Shown: positions 39,727-47,201 of the stretch, piece after piece
How the letters are laid out: each line of letters starts with the position of its first letter
Numbering within the stretch: position 1 is the stretch's first letter
Source of the DNA: Chloroflexota bacterium
GTDB lineage: Bacteria; Chloroflexota; Anaerolineae; Aggregatilineales; J027
DNA: 57,547 bases
Reading direction: 5' to 3'
Assembly (NCBI GenBank): GCA_016234595.1
Contig: JACRBG010000030.1
Span: forward strand, 1 to 57,547
Made by a program: the position numbers and the translations under genes
Notes under the pieces: model-generated
Seen by the model: the letters and a program-made list of their open reading frames with translations, nothing else
Database searches by the model: none
Told to the model about the DNA's origin: nothing

Positions 39727-39885
39727 GTGTGGGCAAAAAAGCGACATTGGATGATTTTTCCTGCTATCGTCCACTCAGCCACAGCGTTGAGTTACCCCAA
39801 CACTGGAAGGATTCGAACCTTCGATAGAACCCAAAGGCTCTATAGGGGGTTTGCAGCCCGATAACCAATATCTGTCGGCCCACAC
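39727..39885 (-). ncRNA. Y RNA-like ncRNA 4 with class II tRNA-like domain
   Basis: About 159 nt, the longest unit. Outer helix GTGTGGGC/GCCCACAC and inner helix GATATTGG/CCAATGTC pair fully. The domain has hairpin GGG-CTGCAAA-CCC (39847-39859, GCA in the loop), an 8-bp variable arm AUAGAGCC/GGUUCUAU (39824-39843), T arm GAAGG-TTCGAAT-CCTTC (39806-39822), acceptor-like stem CAGTGTTG/CAACGCTG (39798-39805 with 39782-39789) and a tRNA-Ser-like D arm starting TGGCTGAGTGG (to about 39761). Long variable arm plus D arm are Ser-like; the loop triplet is Cys-like. Confidence 0.87.
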
Positions 39886-39912
39886 CATCGGTTATTCGAT
39901 TGTTAAAAACCA

Positions 39913-40043
39913 GTGCAGACAAAAAGTTGCATATGGGTAAACCTTCACCAGTTGCCTAGTGAAGTCCCACCACCATGAGTTTAGGGGTGGTGGTCTGGAG
40001 TCGAACCATTGTTAACCGATAACCCACACACGTCGGCCCGCAC
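39913..40043 (-). ncRNA. Y RNA-like ncRNA 5 with degenerate tRNA-like domain
   Basis: About 131 nt. Outer helix GTGCGGGC/GTCTGCAC has 8 pairs; the inner helix GTGTGTGGGT/ACCCATATGC has 10. The domain has a short T-like hairpin TGG-TTCGACT-CCA (39996-40008), an 8-bp closed stem CCACCACC/GGTGGTGG (39986-39993 with 39967-39974) and a D-arm-like hairpin CTTCAC/GTGAAG with GG in its loop (39943-39964). It keeps the permuted order but no clear anticodon-like loop. Confidence 0.8.
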
Positions 40044-40071
40044 CGATTTCTAAAAGTGCTCTGTTTTTGAG

Positions 40072-40201
40072 GATGCAGACAAAGGAGCGTGGCTGGGAGT
40101 CGTGCTCTAGCCATTGAGCTACTGATTCCGAAAAATCAGGTGGGATTCGAACCCACAACCCCGTCGTTATCAGCGATAACCCAATCACAACGGCCCACAT
40201 C
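40072..40201 (-). ncRNA. Y RNA-like ncRNA 6 with permuted Ile-type tRNA-like domain
   Basis: About 130 nt. Outer helix GATGTGGGC/GTCTGCATC has 9 pairs; inner helix GTGATTGGG/CCCAGCCAC has one mismatch. The domain contains TCG-CTGATAA-CGA (40164-40176, GAU in the loop), T arm GTGGG-TTCGAAT-CCCAC (40140-40156), a 6-bp closed stem CTGATT/AATCAG (40134-40139 with 40122-40127) with a 6-nt loop, and D arm GCTC-AATGGCTA-GAGC (40104-40119). A conventional tRNA would need the opposite order of halves, and no CCA is encoded. Confidence 0.87.
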
Positions 40202-40387
40202 TTCAAATGATTCAATTTCCAGAGTCTTGGAGTGATAGAGTCTGACTAGACCGAAATCTACAAAGGCACTATCACTCACTGCTCTGCCGCATAAAATCTT
40301 GGTTAAGCCTAGCCTTCTTTCTTGCCAAGAAAGCGCATCGGGCCATGAAACCAACATTTGTTGTGGCCTATCTTAGATTTTTAGGGT
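40202..40387 (-). other. Structured spacer, possible decayed Y RNA unit
   Basis: This 186-base gap is far longer than the 0-28 base spacers between other units. It holds several inverted repeats: GAGTGATAG/CTATCACTC (40230-40238 / 40269-40277), CTTTCTT/AAGAAAG near 40317-40333, and AAATCTA/TAGATTT (40254-40260 / 40374-40380) placed like an outer Y helix. A block resembling the Ro motif, GGCC...TGTTGGTTTC, lies near 40350-40371, but the inner helix does not form. It may be a degenerate unit or a different RNA. Confidence 0.3.
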
Positions 40388-40460
40388 GGTGCAGGCAAAG
40401 GTTGTAAATGGGAGGTTGATTCGATTTGGAGTCGAGAACCCATCTACAGCGGCCCACACC
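40388..40460 (-). ncRNA. Y RNA-like ncRNA 7 (compact)
   Basis: Only about 73 nt. Outer helix GGTGTGGGC/GCCTGCACC has 9 pairs and inner helix GTAGATGGG/CCCATTTAC has 9, with a CUUU-containing internal loop between. The terminal hexamer is GTTCTC instead of GTTATC. The loop end is about 20 nt and lacks any tRNA-like part, so this is a minimal Ro-binding hairpin. It abuts unit 8 directly. Confidence 0.8.
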
Positions 40461-40590
40461 ATCAAAACGGGCAAATTTAGGATGCACTAGACATGGATGT
40501 TCCTTTTGATTTACAGTCTTACATGCATCCCTGCAAGACTGGGGAACTTAGAAGGAGATTGATAACCCATGTGCAACGGCCCATCTTGAT
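40461..40590 (-). ncRNA. Y RNA-like ncRNA 8 (first after rsr)
   Basis: About 130 nt, beginning 12 bases after the rsr stop. Outer helix ATCAAGATGGGC/GCCCGTTTTGAT has 12 pairs. The 5' strand has the intact GGGCCG...ATGGGTTATC motif; the inner helix is less regular, needing a small bulge. The loop module has a 7-bp hairpin CAGTCTT/AAGACTG (40535-40541 with 40514-40520) and no TTCGA T loop, so it is not clearly tRNA-like. A promoter-like element lies immediately upstream. Confidence 0.75.
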
Positions 40591-40593
40591 TTA

Positions 40594-40622
40594 GTTATAA
40601 TCCTAAACCCCGCCTCGTGCAA
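40594..40622 (-). promoter_or_regulatory. Promoter-like element at the 3' end of rsr
   Basis: On the minus strand TTGCAC (40617-40622, inside the last rsr codons) and TATAAC (40594-40599, after the stop) are 17 bases apart. Transcription would start at about the first base of Y unit 8, so the array could be transcribed independently of rsr. Confidence 0.45.
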
Positions 40623-42309
40623 AATCCGCAATCAAGGCCGGAGCCGAAGCATCGAAACCAACCATATCCAACATCCCCGCGTCATTCGGATCAGCGATAG
40701 TAAACCCATTCGACACCATCCCGACAACAACTAACTTCGCAGGAATTGCCATCTTCTCACGATACTGATTTAGGGCTTGAACCGGGTGTAACTGTGGATT
40801 CGCCCACGTCTCATTATCCGTGTAGACCACAAACGTGTCCACTGCAATTTTCTTTTCCATCGCATACAGCATTGGTTGTGCACAGTCCGTCCGACCAAAG
40901 GGCAGTCCATTCGTCATATTGACCACATCCGTCAAGCGCATCCGTGCCGAGATATTTAATGGCACGATCTTGTCTTGGAACGAGATTACTGTGTAATTCG
41001 GTTCAGACCGGGCTGTGACCATCGCCATCGCCGCGCTACCTTCCCGCGGTGTCAACCCCGGCACACCCGCCACCATCCCGCTCGACATCGAACCCGATAC
41101 GTCTAACGCCAACATAATCCGTTTGTTGGTCGGCTCGACATTTTTGAAGGCCAACTCAAACGCCTTATCGAGTGCGTCCAAGATACGGGGGGTAGGCATC
41201 CATCCACTCTCGCCCGATTTTTCAGTGGCGACATACCCCCGACGATTGACTTTCCCTTTGAGCGCGTATCCCAGCGAATAGGCCCGCAGCGCAATGAGAA
41301 CCGCAATCGGGTGGACTCGTGCCTTCTGCAGCAAATCCGCGTTGGTCAGGCGTTCCACTACCACATTTTCGGCCTCGCTGAGTGGCTTCAGCAATCCAAT
41401 CCGCGACATCAACCCCAAGTTTCGGATGAGGGCCGTCATTGGCATTTTGGTCAACAGCGTCGCCCATACATCGGCATCATTCAGCCATTGGGTTGGCAGA
41501 GCCTCACGCGGCAGATCATAGGCTTCAATCAATTGAACTACAGTTTCGACATCGGCAGCTTTTTGGACTCGTTCAAACGCCCAGATAAACGCAAGGGCTT
41601 TATCTTCCGGCGCATTTAAGGCCTCGGCCCATTCCAACGGATTCGCCATTGCCTCACCAGATGCAATCGCGCCATTTTCTTTGGGTTTGTACGTCACCCA
41701 TTTAAAAATTGCGCCTTGTGTGTCGTTGACAGGCATCGGGTGAGCCAACCGAAGTGTATCGGTGTGCGACCAACCGTTGCGTTGACGATATTTCACTAGC
41801 TGATAGGCCAGCGAACGATTATCCATCGCCTTGTACCAACCACCTACCGCCCGACGCAACCCACGTCCCCAACCACGCATCCCATTGACCAGTTCGGCAA
41901 AGGTGAACAAATGCGTTCCTGTACGGCAGACTTCGGGCAGTGCATTAAATGCGGCTTGCCGGGTAGCCTCGTCGCCTTTGGTAACGGCCAACACCAGTGC
42001 AAAAATGGCTGGGTCGTTTTTGGGCGCACGGCCTTCTTGAGAAATCGTCACGATTTCATTAACCGCGCGGACACCGTCCTCTTGGATACACTTCAGGACA
42101 TTATTCGCATTTTCCAGTGTTAATGTACGCTCACTGGCATAATACGACCCGCCCTCGCTCCCCAAGATGAGGAACCGACGCAAGCGCCCCCACTCGTCAA
42201 CCGCCCAGCTATACCCACCTGCCGAATTTGCAACCTGCGTTGTCTCCGGCAGAGGCGCACTTTGCGGTGTGGGTTCTTTAGTGATTAGGTGTGTCAAATA
42301 TTTCTTCAT
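40603..42309 (-). CDS. rsr: Ro60 orthologue (TROVE and vWA domain ring protein)
   Basis: A 568-residue cytosolic protein. Residues up to about 390 are the TROVE HEAT-repeat ring that binds Y RNAs and ends of misfolded RNAs ('AVDEWGRLRRFLILGSEGGSYYASE', split here as a standard N-terminal block, and 'FTFAELVNGMRGWGRG'). The C-terminal vWA domain has a complete MIDAS: D403-x-S-x-S in 'LALDVSGSMSSG', T474 in 'GRTDCAQP' and D498 in 'VYTDNET'. The frame is open 45 codons further upstream, but that extension overlaps Y unit 9, while AAAGGCGG precedes the ATG at 42309. Flanking Y RNA genes confirm the role. Confidence 0.92.
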   Translation of the reverse strand: MKKYLTHLITKEPTPQSAPLPETTQVANSAGGYSWAVDEWGRLRRFLILGSEGGSYYASERTLTLENANNVLKCIQEDGVRAVNEIVTISQEGRAPKNDPAIFALVLAVTKGDEATRQAAFNALPEVCRTGTHLFTFAELVNGMRGWGRGLRRAVGGWYKAMDNRSLAYQLVKYRQRNGWSHTDTLRLAHPMPVNDTQGAIFKWVTYKPKENGAIASGEAMANPLEWAEALNAPEDKALAFIWAFERVQKAADVETVVQLIEAYDLPREALPTQWLNDADVWATLLTKMPMTALIRNLGLMSRIGLLKPLSEAENVVVERLTNADLLQKARVHPIAVLIALRAYSLGYALKGKVNRRGYVATEKSGESGWMPTPRILDALDKAFELAFKNVEPTNKRIMLALDVSGSMSSGMVAGVPGLTPREGSAAMAMVTARSEPNYTVISFQDKIVPLNISARMRLTDVVNMTNGLPFGRTDCAQPMLYAMEKKIAVDTFVVYTDNETWANPQLHPVQALNQYREKMAIPAKLVVVGMVSNGFTIADPNDAGMLDMVGFDASAPALIADFARGGV

Positions 42310-42341
42310 CACCGCACCGCCTTTACATAAACTGTCTGAGG

Positions 42342-42420
42342 GGTGGGCAAAAATGGCATTTGGGAGCAAACATCGCTTTACCTTAACAGGGTAATGATAA
42401 CCCAAATACATCGGCCCGCC
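42342..42420 (-). ncRNA. Y RNA-like ncRNA 9, in the rsr leader (compact)
   Basis: About 79 nt, ending 32 bases before the rsr start codon. Outer helix GGCGGGC/GCCCACC has six of seven pairs; inner helix GTATTTGGG/CCCAAATGC has nine. The 5' strand has GGGCCGATGTATTTGGGTTATC in two quoted parts: GGGCCGATG and TTTGGGTTATC. The loop is a simple TTACC/GGTAA hairpin with no tRNA-like part. Position upstream of rsr resembles the arrangement known in Deinococcus. Confidence 0.85.
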
Positions 42421-42429
42421 AGAATTCAT

Positions 42430-42457
42430 GATATAACAAAACATATCTAAACGTCAA
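42430..42457 (-). promoter_or_regulatory. Promoter for Y unit 9 and rsr
   Basis: On the minus strand TTGACG (42452-42457) and TATATC (42430-42435) are 16 bases apart in an AT-rich stretch. The predicted start coincides with the 5' end of Y unit 9. Confidence 0.55.
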
Positions 42458-42611
42458 TAAGTATTTTTAAGGTTCATTATAGTTCAAAGTATCATAATAT
42501 TGTCAATCAAGGGACAGCAACCCGTCAGGTGAGCACCATTTTTTTTATCCCCATCGCACGTTATGATTTGCCCCCGTCATTTGGGTCTATGGGAAATAAT
42601 CTGAGGTATGT

Positions 42612-44177
42612 ATGAAACAGCGCGGATTTTGGTTGATGTTGACTGTGGTATGTCTGATAATCCTTTTTGTGGCTCTCCCAACGGCATGGAGCAGTCCAAC
42701 CCGCCAATCCGCCGCTACGCCAACTTCGACAGCTACCGTTTTTGCTGAGGCATTGAACCCGGATGCTCGAATCCGCAACCAGCCCAATATAGATGGGGAG
42801 ATTGTCACCCTTATTCAACCCGGTGAATCCTACCCCGTGCGCGGCTATTATTTTGAATGGCTGTTAATTGAATATCCGTCCTCACCCAATGGTTATGCGT
42901 GGGTGCATGAAAGCGTTGTGGCGCTGACAGGTGATCCCACTGGCCTGCCTCAAATTGATCCCGCAGCCTTACCTTCCACCCGTCCACCAACCGTTGCCCC
43001 CAGCGAGACCCCTGTCGAAAATGCAGCGGCTATCACGACTACGCCTACCACCGAACAACCGATGATTACTTTGACCCCCACTGCGACCATTGCCGGCCTT
43101 GATTTTACAAGTCTGCAACGCGACATTTTGACCTATTTGGCTTCACGTGGCATCGTCTATAATGGCCCCAACAGTGTTGTTTCGGTCTACGTGCAAGATT
43201 TAAAAACCGGCGCGGCGATGGGCATTCAGGAAAATGTACTGCAAAACGCCGTCAGCACCGCCAAAATCGGGGTGATAGCCAACTACTTCCGCTATATCTA
43301 TCAGCCACCCAATCAAGATATGGAGTTTCGTCTTGCTGCGACGGTGATTTGTTCGTCGAATGCCAACGCCAACGTCTTAATGGAATCTACCGACCCCGTT
43401 GACCCCTTGAATGGCATCCGCCGCACCTCCGATACTTTTTGTCAGGGGGGAGCAACCAATACTCTCATAGATCGCCATTTCTGGATTGGTGACGCTGGGG
43501 ATGGGGCGGTGCCCTTAGATTATTATGCTTCAGTGGGTTCGACCCCTTGCCCCGCCGATGCCGCCAGTCCGGTGGATACCTCGGTCAGCGCCGTAATTGA
43601 CCCGCAGTTGCATACCACCGCCGCCGATATGGGCCATTTCCTAAATCAGCTTTATCAGTGTTATGAAACTGGCACGGGCCTAGCCCAAATTTTCCCCGAT
43701 GAAATCACCCAGACTGAATGCCAGTGGATGATGAATTTGCTATTCGGCACCAACTTCAACCATATGATGGAACTCGGCGTGCCAGAAGGTGTGAAGATTG
43801 CCCATAAAGTGGGATACGGGGCAGAGGCAGCAGGCGACGCAGGTATTGTCTTCTCCCCCAACCGTGATTACATTCTGACCGTCTACATCTGGGATGACCG
43901 CCTCGACAATTTTGATTCCTATGCATTAGCCCGCTGGCTGGCGATTGGCGAGATTTCACGTTTGGTCTACAACTTTTTTAATCCCGATGCCCCCCTTGCT
44001 ATTATCCGGCCTCCGTCCAATTCAACGGGTGGATCAGCCTGTGTGCTCCCCAACGACCGCGATGCTATTGACCTCAACGACCTATCAGTTGGGCGCTTTG
44101 ATGCACAGGGCAACCCACTGTCTACCGCCTGCTACGATTGGCCCAACTGTCGCGCCTTTGAGGGTTGGACACAATGA
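42612..44177 (+). CDS. Secreted SH3b + serine beta-lactamase-like protein
   Basis: A 521-residue exported protein. A signal peptide is followed by an SH3b domain (about 45-115, 'ARIRNQPNIDGEIVTLIQPG'), a Thr/Pro linker (to about 155) and a penicillin-binding/beta-lactamase-like fold. The candidate active-site motif is 'AVSTAKIGV' (S-x-x-K) and 'AHKVGYG' stands where K-T/S-G is expected. This resembles class A-type serine hydrolases that bind or process peptidoglycan. It shares the SH3 plus enzyme layout with 2153-3607. The next gene starts inside its stop codon (ATGA). Confidence 0.7.
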   Translation: MKQRGFWLMLTVVCLIILFVALPTAWSSPTRQSAATPTSTATVFAEALNPDARIRNQPNIDGEIVTLIQPGESYPVRGYYFEWLLIEYPSSPNGYAWVHESVVALTGDPTGLPQIDPAALPSTRPPTVAPSETPVENAAAITTTPTTEQPMITLTPTATIAGLDFTSLQRDILTYLASRGIVYNGPNSVVSVYVQDLKTGAAMGIQENVLQNAVSTAKIGVIANYFRYIYQPPNQDMEFRLAATVICSSNANANVLMESTDPVDPLNGIRRTSDTFCQGGATNTLIDRHFWIGDAGDGAVPLDYYASVGSTPCPADAASPVDTSVSAVIDPQLHTTAADMGHFLNQLYQCYETGTGLAQIFPDEITQTECQWMMNLLFGTNFNHMMELGVPEGVKIAHKVGYGAEAAGDAGIVFSPNRDYILTVYIWDDRLDNFDSYALARWLAIGEISRLVYNFFNPDAPLAIIRPPSNSTGGSACVLPNDRDAIDLNDLSVGRFDAQGNPLSTACYDWPNCRAFEGWTQ

Positions 44178-44569
44178 GTAACTATGTTGGCACGTGGGGA
44201 CTGTATTCGTGGTTTCGGGAAAATGGGGAACACCTTCTTCATCCAGACGAGCGTAGTGATAAAGCCTATGAAAACTACTATGGAAGAGTCTTTTTCTGCT
44301 CAGGCGAAACCGAGGACGGTTATCTGATTTTAGATTTTGCCAGCACGCAATATCGTGTTAGGCCAGATATATATCAAGTTGCGCCGACACCACCATTCAA
44401 ATTTGGGGATAAAGTACGGTACAAAACAAAACCGGAACGGGTTGGGATTATTCTCGGCCTCAATTGGCATTTCAAACGCGGTGAACCAATGTACACTCTC
44501 ATTATCGAGGGCAAAAGAGCCAAAAAAATCTACTATGCCGCTGATTTGGAATTGATAGAGGATGATTAG
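44174..44569 (+). CDS. Paralogue A of a tandem pair, unknown
   Basis: A 131-residue protein, family not recognised. It starts 'YVGTWGLYSW' and carries 'LLHPDERSD', 'EDGYLILDFA', 'YRVRPDIYQV', 'FKFGDKVRYKTKPERVG' and ends with 'YYAADLELIED'. The 'GDKVRY...G' section looks like a small SH3/KOW-like beta barrel. It is coupled by ATGA to the secreted hydrolase and overlaps paralogue B by eight bases. AT-richer than its neighbours. Confidence 0.6.
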   Translation: MSNYVGTWGLYSWFRENGEHLLHPDERSDKAYENYYGRVFFCSGETEDGYLILDFASTQYRVRPDIYQVAPTPPFKFGDKVRYKTKPERVGIILGLNWHFKRGEPMYTLIIEGKRAKKIYYAADLELIEDD

Positions 44570-45023
44570 TTCTATACTTACCCGCTTCCGAAAATACCAG
44601 AACAATAAAGTTCGACCCAAGCCGAACAGATATATAGGAACGTGGGGATATTATTCTTGGAGAACTGAGAACGGTGAAGAACTGATACACCCAGATGACC
44701 AACACTTTGTGCGATCAAATCCGGCGACATTCTCCAATCGCGGTTTTTACTGCTCGGAGGTGACAAAGGATGGTTACCTAATTTTGAACTTTGCCAATAA
44801 ACAATATCGTGTAAAACCCGATCTATACCGAATTATGCCCGACATCATTCCATTCAAATACGGTGATATGGTTAGATATAGAGCAAAACCAGAGCGTACA
44901 GGAACTATCGCTGGGTTTATTTATCACGCCAAACGCCATGAGCCATTTTATTTTCTAATGATTGAGGGCAAAATGGCTAAAAAAAGATATTATGCCGAAG
45001 ATATCGAATTGATGAATGACTAA
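44562..45023 (+). CDS. Paralogue B of a tandem pair, unknown
   Basis: A 153-residue protein homologous along its length to the preceding gene: 'YIGTWGYYSW', 'LIHPDDQ', 'KDGYLILNFANKQYRVKPDLYR', split by short variable parts, 'FKYGDMVRYRAKPERTG' and 'RYYAEDIELM'. It differs by an N-terminal basic extension of about 22 residues. The order and spacing of motifs show a local tandem duplication. No signal peptide; no function proposed. Confidence 0.6.
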   Translation: MISSILTRFRKYQNNKVRPKPNRYIGTWGYYSWRTENGEELIHPDDQHFVRSNPATFSNRGFYCSEVTKDGYLILNFANKQYRVKPDLYRIMPDIIPFKYGDMVRYRAKPERTGTIAGFIYHAKRHEPFYFLMIEGKMAKKRYYAEDIELMND

Positions 45024-45181
45024 GGTGATTAGTTAAGCCGCCCAAATCTACCTCTAGGGTAAAAAACCACCTCTGGGTTATACTCATCTCCGCGTGCTGC
45101 CCGTCGCCCACGTAACATTTCGTCTATCTCGACTGTCCAATCTATGGGCACGTCACTGTCAACTATGAGGAGTCCCCTTTC

Positions 45182-47191
45182 TTGACCACTCAATCACTTG
45201 ATAACCGCGCAATCAATACCATTCGTTTTCTCGCAGTAGACGCCGTACAAAAAGCCAATTCAGGCCACCCCGGTTTGCCAATGGGCGCAGCGGCAATGGC
45301 CTATGTGCTGTGGACACGCTTCCTCAAACATAACCCTACCAATCCCAAATGGCCCGACCGTGACAGGTTTGTGCTTTCCCCCGGTCATGGTTCCATGTTG
45401 CTCTACGCTCTGCTGCACCTAACCGGCTATGATTTATCCTTGGATGAACTCAAAAATTTCCGTCAATGGGGCAGCAAAACCCCCGGTCATCCTGAATATG
45501 GACACACCCCCGGCGTCGAAACCACCACTGGCCCACTCGGTCAGGGTTTTGGCAATGCTGTCGGGATGGCCGTTGCCGAGGCCTTCCTCGCCGCCCATTT
45601 CAACCGCGAGGGGCATAACATTGTCGACCACTACACCTATGCCATTGTCAGCGACGGTGACGTGATGGAAGGCATTGCCCAAGAAGCCGCCTCACTTGCT
45701 GGACATCTCAAACTCGGCAAACTGATTATGCTGTACGATGACAACCGTATCACCCTTGCTGCGCCTGCCGATGTCACCTTTACCGAAGATGTACCCAAAC
45801 GCTTCGAAGCCTATGGTTGGCACACCCTCCGTGTGGAGGATGGCAACGACCTCGATGCTATCACCGCTGCTATCCAACTGGCCCAAAAGGTGACCGATAA
45901 GCCTACACTGATTAGTGTCCGCACCATCATTGGCTATGGTAGCCCCAAAAAAGCAGGCACCTACCACGCACACGGCTCACCACTTGGCCCCGATGAGGTC
46001 AAGGCTAGTAAAGAAAATTTAGGTTGGCCGCTTGAACCAGATTTCCTGATTCCCCAAGATGTACGGGCCTATTTCCTTGGAGCCGTCGAACGTGGCAAAG
46101 CCGCCGAAGCTGAATGGCATCATAAATTTGACGCCTATGAAGCCGCCTATGCCGATCTCGCAGGTCAATTCAACCGTGCCCAAGCGGGTCAGCTACCCGA
46201 TGCATGGGATTTTGATATTCCCAAATATGGCCCCAATCCCAAAGGCGCTGCCACTCGCAACGCCTCCGGTCAAATTTTGAATGCCATTGCCAAACGAGTC
46301 CCAACCTTTATGGGAGGCGATGCTGACCTTGCCGAAAGCACCAAGACCCTGATTGATGGTGAGGGTAATTTCGGGGTAGATGGTTTCGGTCAGCGCAATC
46401 TGCGTTTTGGCATCCGGGAACACGCGATGGGTTCAATCGCCAACGGCCTAGCCCTGCATGGCGGCATTACCAAGCCCTACACCGCCACTTTCTTAGTTTT
46501 CTCGGATTACATGCGTCCCGCCATCCGCCTTGCCGCGTTGTCTGGTATCGAACCAATTTTCATTTTCACCCATGACAGCATCGGCCTTGGTGAAGACGGC
46601 CCAACCCACCAGCCCGTAGAGCATCTGGCCGCCCTACGCACCATCCCCAATAGCATCGTTTTACGCCCTGCCGATGCCAATGAATCTGCCGCCGCGTGGA
46701 AAGTTGCAATGGAGCATAAGGGTGGCCCGGTCACGCTGGTCTTTACTCGCCAAAATGTCCCGATTTTGGAGCAACCCGCCGTCTGGGAGGGTGTGCCAAA
46801 GGGTGGTTACATTCTGTCCGATTCTGATGGCAAACCGGATGTCCTGCTGATGTCCACTGGCTCAGAAGTCCAGTTGATTTTGAAGGCCCAAGAGCTACTC
46901 GCTGCCGAGGGCATCAAAGCGCGTGTGGTCAGCATCCCCTCAATGGAATTATTCGAGGCTCAGGGGGCGGCTTACATCCAATCCGTTCTACCAACCACTG
47001 TCAAAGCGCGTGTTGCCATTGAGGCGGGTGTTAAACAGGGCTGGCAAGAATATTTACAGGGTGGTTCCTTCATCGGCCTCAATCGGTTTGGTGCATCCGC
47101 CCCCTATGAGCAAATTTATCAACACCTTGGCATCACTACTGAAGCTGTCGTCGCCGCCGCCAAACAGCAAGTCGCGCAGCAAAAAGCATAA
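45182..47191 (+). CDS. tkt: Transketolase
   Basis: A 669-residue thiamine-diphosphate enzyme moving two-carbon units between sugar phosphates. '[19 protein letters not shown]', '[14 protein letters not shown]' and '[20 protein letters not shown]' (TPP/Mg site, GDG...) occupy the PP domain; '[19 protein letters not shown]' and 'GIREHAMG' the Pyr domain. Start is TTG at 45182 with AGGAG nine bases before. It lies 60 bases upstream of tal-pgi in the same direction, completing the non-oxidative branch. Confidence 0.96.
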   Translation: MTTQSLDNRAINTIRFLAVDAVQKANSGHPGLPMGAAAMAYVLWTRFLKHNPTNPKWPDRDRFVLSPGHGSMLLYALLHLTGYDLSLDELKNFRQWGSKTPGHPEYGHTPGVETTTGPLGQGFGNAVGMAVAEAFLAAHFNREGHNIVDHYTYAIVSDGDVMEGIAQEAASLAGHLKLGKLIMLYDDNRITLAAPADVTFTEDVPKRFEAYGWHTLRVEDGNDLDAITAAIQLAQKVTDKPTLISVRTIIGYGSPKKAGTYHAHGSPLGPDEVKASKENLGWPLEPDFLIPQDVRAYFLGAVERGKAAEAEWHHKFDAYEAAYADLAGQFNRAQAGQLPDAWDFDIPKYGPNPKGAATRNASGQILNAIAKRVPTFMGGDADLAESTKTLIDGEGNFGVDGFGQRNLRFGIREHAMGSIANGLALHGGITKPYTATFLVFSDYMRPAIRLAALSGIEPIFIFTHDSIGLGEDGPTHQPVEHLAALRTIPNSIVLRPADANESAAAWKVAMEHKGGPVTLVFTRQNVPILEQPAVWEGVPKGGYILSDSDGKPDVLLMSTGSEVQLILKAQELLAAEGIKARVVSIPSMELFEAQGAAYIQSVLPTTVKARVAIEAGVKQGWQEYLQGGSFIGLNRFGASAPYEQIYQHLGITTEAVVAAAKQQVAQQKA

Positions 47192-47201
47192 ATCGAATTT
47201 T

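Noticed and set aside
39486-40156. Several tRNA genes, since TTCGAAT T arms and D arms are plain
   Set aside because: The halves are in permuted order, the acceptor-like stems are closed by short loops, no CCA is encoded, and each domain is enclosed by a Ro-binding stem next to rsr. Permuted tRNA genes remain a less likely alternative.
39350-40357. Short open frames within the Y array
   Set aside because: They cross the paired strands of structured RNAs, have no ribosome binding sites and no protein-like composition.
39361-40584. CRISPR array, because a GATAACCCA...CGGCCC block recurs
   Set aside because: Repeat spacing varies from about 100 to 200 bases, repeats differ and each pairs with a second conserved strand within its own unit. 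No cas genes are present.
42310-42444. N-terminal 45-residue extension of the Ro protein
   Set aside because: It would be encoded by Y unit 9 and lies upstream of a good ribosome binding site; the residues resemble no TROVE N-terminus.
45024-45181. Riboswitch or leader RNA upstream of tkt
   Set aside because: I see no stable paired structure or known aptamer pattern, only a possible TTATAC -10 box.
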